10,036 nucleotides of DNA from Bacteroidota bacterium (GTDB lineage: Bacteria; Bacteroidota; Bacteroidia; Bacteroidales; Paludibacteraceae): NCBI GenBank assembly GCA_017860335.1, contig JAFNAU010000217.1:1-10036 (forward strand), given 5' to 3'. A program made the position numbers and the translations under genes. Each line of letters begins with the position of its first letter. Position 1 is the first letter of the stretch. The notes below the pieces were generated by a model. It saw only the letters and a program-made list of their open reading frames with translations, searched no databases and was not told where the DNA came from. This document shows, piece by piece, positions 6,430-10,036 of this stretch.

Positions 6430-8292
6430 ATGGGGAAAACTACTTTATTGAGAATGGTGATTCTTACGTTGGTATTTGTTACTGCAAATAATTATATGTG
6501 GGGACAGAATCAATTAGCATACACTATTAGTTTTGAAAATTCAGCTACTACTGATGCCTCAACTGCTGTCACAACAACAAACTTTGTCACAACATTAGTA
6601 ACATCCGGGGATTCATATATATCATCTTGTACTGCAACGAACAACACTTATAAAGGAATTGGGGGTGCAAAGCTTTCAAGTAGTGGTACAAGAGGTAAAT
6701 TTACGCTTGCGCTTACTACGTTTGGACAAGTAAATGCTACTAAATTAGTAGTTTCAGCTAAGCAATATGGAACAGATACTGAGCAAATTAAGGTTAATGG
6801 AATTACTTCGGCTAACTTAACGAGTACACAAACTGATTATACCTTTTCATTAGATGGTTCTCTATTGACAACAATATCGGTTGAAAGTACGTTAAAACGT
6901 TGTTACATTTATTCTATTAAAGTATATACAGCATCATCAACATCTCAACCTACATTAACTACTTCGCCTGCTTCTCTCTCATTTTCATCCAATCTCAATA
7001 TTACTTCTGCATCTCAGGCTGTGACTGTAACCGGAACAAATCTTACATCTGCACCTGCATACACCATTACAGGAACTGATGCCACTCAGTTTACAGCTGC
7101 AGGTACTCTCACCACAGCCGGTGGAAATCTGGATGTTGCTTTCACTCCAACATCGGCTGGTGCTAAATCGGCTGCACTGGAGATTACCAGTGGAACAATT
7201 ACAAAAACGGTTGCTCTAACCGGTATCGGAATTGACATCCCTAATCCGTACAACCTCGACGACAGCTCGCCTCTGACTTCATTGAACGAAACGTTTGGTG
7301 ACGGAACAGGCACTCCCGCAACTCTGCCTGCCGGATGGAAATCAGTTTCGGTTCAGGGAAGCAAAAATTGGGAAATGAAACTCTATAATTCCAACAACTA
7401 CACCCAAATGTCGGCTTTCGGGGGAACTGGTGTATATCAAACGCTGCTCGTATCACCGGCTATTAATTTTGATGCTATACAGAAGAACAATGTGAAGTTC
7501 GACTGGCTTGCCGGATATGCTAATGGAGCAACTCTTAAAGTTTACGTCATGCAAAAGGACGGAACAAAAACGGAAGTGAAAACAATCACTGTTACAACTC
7601 CTGCAACAGGATATGCTACTGCTTTCACCACCGAGACAATCGATTTGTCGGCTTACAGCGGTGTGAAATTTCTTGTTTTCGAATACAGCGGTAATACGAC
7701 GACTCCTGCCACCACGACTTATCAGGTCGACAATGTCGTTGCTTCTGAAGTGCAAGCCACAATAACCATTACCGAAACTACCATTCCGGCGATGTCAGCA
7801 GAGGTAAATGCTACCGATACCAAAACAATTAACGTAGGCGGATCGGGTTTATCTGAAAATATTAACCTGAACATAACAGGCGCTGATGCCACAATGTTTG
7901 GAGTTAGTCCTGCCACTCTTACATTAGATGGAAGCGCTGTTCCTGATCAGTTTGTAACCATTACATATAAACCTACAACTGCGGGCAGCCACAATGCTAC
8001 ACTTGAAATAACAAGCACCGGTGCCGATACCAAAACGATGGCGTTGACTGGTACAGCTACCGATGATGTAGGTACTGGAAATGTGAAAGTGCAGCAAACT
8101 GCCAATACCTGGGTTGCCAACGAAAAAATTATGGTAGTAGCTACTGCCGGTGAAACGATAGAAATATACAATGCGGTAGGTCAGAAACTTATCAGCCGTA
8201 ATGCCGCTGAAGGTCTGAACGAAATAGAATTAAATTCCAGGGGTGTACATCTGGTGAAAGCAGGTAGTCGTGTGGCAAAAGTAGTTTTGTAA
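6430..8292 (+). CDS. Secreted multidomain protein with type IX secretion sorting domain
   Basis: 620 residues. A signal peptide at 1-25 (hydrophobic M-V-I-L-T-L-V-F-V, then cleavage near W-G-Q) takes it through Sec. Domains in order: a beta-rich module at about 28-168, starting I-S-F-E-N-S; an ASH/HYDIN-like beta-sandwich at about 175-266 (D-A-T-Q-F...F-T-P-T-S-A-G...L-E-I-T-S); a cleaved-adhesin (choice-of-anchor J) domain at about 283-438 (N-E-T-F...L-P-A-G-W, L-V-S-P-A-I-N-F, Q-V-D-N-V); and a second ASH-like domain at about 445-543 (D-A-T-M-F...Y-K-P-T-T-A-G). The T9SS type A sorting domain is at about 550-620 (I-E-I-Y-N-A-V-G-Q-K, ending A-K-V-V-L). It is therefore exported across the outer membrane and probably surface-attached. 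There is no catalytic motif, so binding or adhesion is likely. DNA up to about 6950 is more AT-rich than the rest. The substrate is unknown. Confidence 0.85.
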   Translation: MGKTTLLRMVILTLVFVTANNYMWGQNQLAYTISFENSATTDASTAVTTTNFVTTLVTSGDSYISSCTATNNTYKGIGGAKLSSSGTRGKFTLALTTFGQVNATKLVVSAKQYGTDTEQIKVNGITSANLTSTQTDYTFSLDGSLLTTISVESTLKRCYIYSIKVYTASSTSQPTLTTSPASLSFSSNLNITSASQAVTVTGTNLTSAPAYTITGTDATQFTAAGTLTTAGGNLDVAFTPTSAGAKSAALEITSGTITKTVALTGIGIDIPNPYNLDDSSPLTSLNETFGDGTGTPATLPAGWKSVSVQGSKNWEMKLYNSNNYTQMSAFGGTGVYQTLLVSPAINFDAIQKNNVKFDWLAGYANGATLKVYVMQKDGTKTEVKTITVTTPATGYATAFTTETIDLSAYSGVKFLVFEYSGNTTTPATTTYQVDNVVASEVQATITITETTIPAMSAEVNATDTKTINVGGSGLSENINLNITGADATMFGVSPATLTLDGSAVPDQFVTITYKPTTAGSHNATLEITSTGADTKTMALTGTATDDVGTGNVKVQQTANTWVANEKIMVVATAGETIEIYNAVGQKLISRNAAEGLNEIELNSRGVHLVKAGSRVAKVVL

Positions 8293-8325
8293 TAAAACAT
8301 GGATAGCATTTAATCAATATTAAAA

Positions 8326-8364
8326 AATAGTAGCCTGTTTCATAACCAGAAACAGGCTACTATT
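8326..8364 (+). terminator. Rho-independent terminator after the first T9SS gene
   Basis: AATAGTAGCCTGTTTC (8326-8341) and its exact complement (8349-8364) form a perfect 16-bp stem with a 7-base loop, 33 bases after the stop at 8292. The A tract before it and the broken T tract after it (GTATTTT) are compatible with termination. It isolates the two T9SS genes from each other. Confidence 0.85.
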
Positions 8365-8506
8365 GTATTTTAACATATTGAAGCAAGGAAAAATGCAGTT
8401 TCAATTTTTAGATTTTTTATAGCAGATAAACAAAACCTCTTTCTTTCCCGACAGTATCAGCACGTCAGTCAATATTAAAATATGGTGAATTTTATTGGAA
8501 TAATTA

Positions 8507-8534
8507 TTGATATGGAAAAATTATTATATCTTTA
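8507..8534 (+). promoter_or_regulatory. Probable promoter of the second T9SS gene
   Basis: TATCTTTA at 8527-8534 is close to TAnnTTTG, with a weaker TTG at 8507-8509, only 17 bases upstream. The 12 bases TATTATATCTTT (8522-8533) are identical to those at the promoter of the first T9SS gene (6362-6373), which supports the call. Predicted start of transcription is near 8541, about 42 bases before the ATG at 8583. Confidence 0.5.
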
Positions 8535-8582
8535 CATTTCGTTTCTTTCGAAAAAAATATTCACAATTTAAACGTTATCGAT

Positions 8583-10033
8583 ATGAGAAAATTTACTTTA
8601 TTATTATCCATGTTTTTGTCAACTTGGGTGGCACTGATTCTATTAAATGGAATCTAACTGATGCAATAATAGCAAAAGCGTCTATGGCTAATGCTGATTA
8701 TTATGAGGGAACAGGATCACTTCGAATGAGGGGTTACACTACATCAGTTGCTACAATGTTAGCAAACAAAATAGGGGGAATAGGGAATATTTCATTTAAA
8801 TATAAAATTTATGGAACAGATTCTCAAATTCCATATAATATTGATTGGAGTTCTGATGGAACGACGTGGATAAATATTGGACAAATAACGGCAAATTCTA
8901 CTGTACAGACCTTTTCTTTTGACTTAAATCAAGCTAATGCCAGAATCCGAATAATAGCTGCTGGTACTAATACTTCAAACAAGAGGATGAATATTGACAA
9001 CATTGTGATGACAGATAATGGTGGTTTGCCAGTTTCTCAAATACCGGCTATAATTCCTGCTTCTGGTAATATCTACGTACCCATAGCTGTATCCATTACT
9101 GCCGGATCAGGTGCATCCATTTATTACACAACTAACGGAACTGATCCAACCAATAAAAGTACACCTTACACCGAACCAATAACTGTAAGTACTACTACTA
9201 CCGTAAAAGCAATCGCTTATGAAACCGGGAAAGGCCCCAGTACTATAGTTTCTGCGACTTATACTATGGCATCTGCAACAGAAATCCCAAATATAGCCGG
9301 ATTACGTTCCATAACTCTTCCATCCACCGAAGCTTATAAACTGACCGGTGAAGCGGTGCTGACTCTTCAGTCTTCAACCCGTAATGCCAAATATATTCAG
9401 GATGCTACAGGAGCTATTCTGATAGATGATGTTTCGAAGAAAATTACAACTACTTATAATCTGGGTGATGGAATTACCGGTATTATCGGAACACTGGCTA
9501 TTTATAGCAATATGTTGCAGTTCACACCGGTTGCCGATCCGGGAGCAGCCACTTCTTCCGGCCATGTAATCACTCCGTTGTCTCTCATGCTGGGCGATCT
9601 GATTAGCGATATTGACGGAGGAACAGGATTGTTCCAGTCTGGAAAAAACCACAATCTGAATAGCGCTACTAATCCGGTTCTTCGTACACAGTATTCCGAT
9701 CTGGATTATATCGGACAGTCAATCCCGACAAATGCTCAGGATATGGTGGGTGTGGTGCTTGTTTACAACACTACCGCACAGTTTATTCCCCGTAGCCTTG
9801 CCGAAATGGTTTCAACCGGTGTAAGTACTGCAAAAGAAAATCTGAAGATATTTGCCGCCAATGGAAAAATCAATTTCGAAGCTGAAGCTGGACAATCTGT
9901 TGAAGTTTACAACACTGTTGGTCAGAAAGTACTGAGCGCTGTTACAGTCAACGGAAACAATGTATTACCGGTGAATGCCAAAGGTGTTACATTCGTTAAA
10001 GTAGGTAATCGTACCGCTAAAGTAATATTATAA
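8583..10033 (+). CDS. Secreted T9SS cargo protein with CHB_HEX and OB-fold-like domains; signal peptide out of frame
   Basis: The true start is most likely ATG 8583, which opens a typical signal peptide (M-R-K-F-T-L-L-L-S-M-F-L-S-T-W-V-A) but stops at 8655-8657. The rest of the protein is in another frame, from about 8624 (G-G-T-D-S-I-K-W-N). That frame is open upstream only into the promoter and gives no signal peptide. Domains in order: a beta-rich binding-type module (about 8630-9020); a chitobiase/hexosaminidase C-terminal (CHB_HEX) type domain (about 9040-9275; I-Y-Y-T-T-N-G-T-D-P-T, T-V-K-A-I-A-Y); an OB-fold-like domain similar to DUF5689 (about 9285-9660; Y-I-Q-D-A-T-G-A-I-L-I-D-D); and a T9SS type A sorting domain (about 9820-10030; V-E-V-Y-N-T-V-G-Q-K, ending A-K-V-I-L). 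A surface or secreted binding protein is likely. 8583-9020 is more AT-rich than the remainder. The break may be a sequence error. Confidence 0.78.
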
Positions 10034-10036
10034 AAA

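Noticed and set aside
8365..8506. Possible small RNA or remnant gene in the gap between the T9SS genes
   Set aside because: Apart from the terminator and promoter I find no open frame, hairpin or promoter pair there; the two copies of TCAATATTAAAA are low-complexity.
8507..8582. Upstream extension of the second T9SS frame to a TTG at 8507
   Set aside because: It runs through the likely promoter, encodes a basic and aromatic stretch that is not a signal peptide, and ATG 8583 is the better start in another frame.
1..10036. CRISPR array, insertion sequence, tRNA or rRNA gene
   Set aside because: No regularly spaced repeats, transposase motifs, terminal inverted repeats or tRNA/rRNA-like segments were seen on either strand.

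Overview
The window looks like a chromosomal segment of a Bacteroidales bacterium, most like the Paludibacter group. Three things point there. The gene order ileS - traR/DksA-like - lspA - DUF4296 lipoprotein is typical of that order. Promoters fit the Bacteroidetes pattern (TTTG, about 19 bases, TAnnTTTG) and starts lack Shine-Dalgarno sequences. Two large secreted proteins end in type IX secretion (T9SS) sorting domains. The genus is an inference from remembered family sequences; no search was run.

Layout. (1) 2-1986, +: 3' part of ileS, entering from the left edge, with its reading frame broken near 819. (2) 2101-2496, +: small TraR/DksA-family protein with its own promoter and terminator. 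(3) 2620-4650, +: tightly packed run of lspA, a DUF4296 lipoprotein and a small protein that looks like an amidohydrolase without its catalytic barrel. It ends at a hairpin shared with the convergent gene. (4) 4716-6019, -: SpeA-related, arginine decarboxylase-like PLP enzyme, frame broken near 4959. A strong hairpin lies in its 5' leader. (5) 6020-6429: divergent regulatory region. (6) 6430-8292 and 8583-10033, +: two multidomain secreted T9SS cargo proteins, each with its own promoter; the second has its signal peptide out of frame with the rest.

How the genes relate: ileS, the TraR-like gene and lspA are housekeeping functions (translation, transcription control, lipoprotein maturation), and the DUF4296 lipoprotein is itself a substrate for LspA. 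The decarboxylase serves polyamine synthesis. The two T9SS proteins are probably surface or secreted adhesin- or carbohydrate-binding-like proteins with an exchangeable-looking N-terminal module.

The most striking result is that three separate genes (ileS, the decarboxylase and the second T9SS gene) are broken in the same way. The two halves are intact, they lie in different frames, and a block of conserved codons seems to be missing at the join in at least two of them. In all three the missing length must be 3n+1. Because ileS is essential, a sequencing or assembly defect is the simplest explanation, but the shared pattern deserves checking. I see no convincing new biological system in this window.
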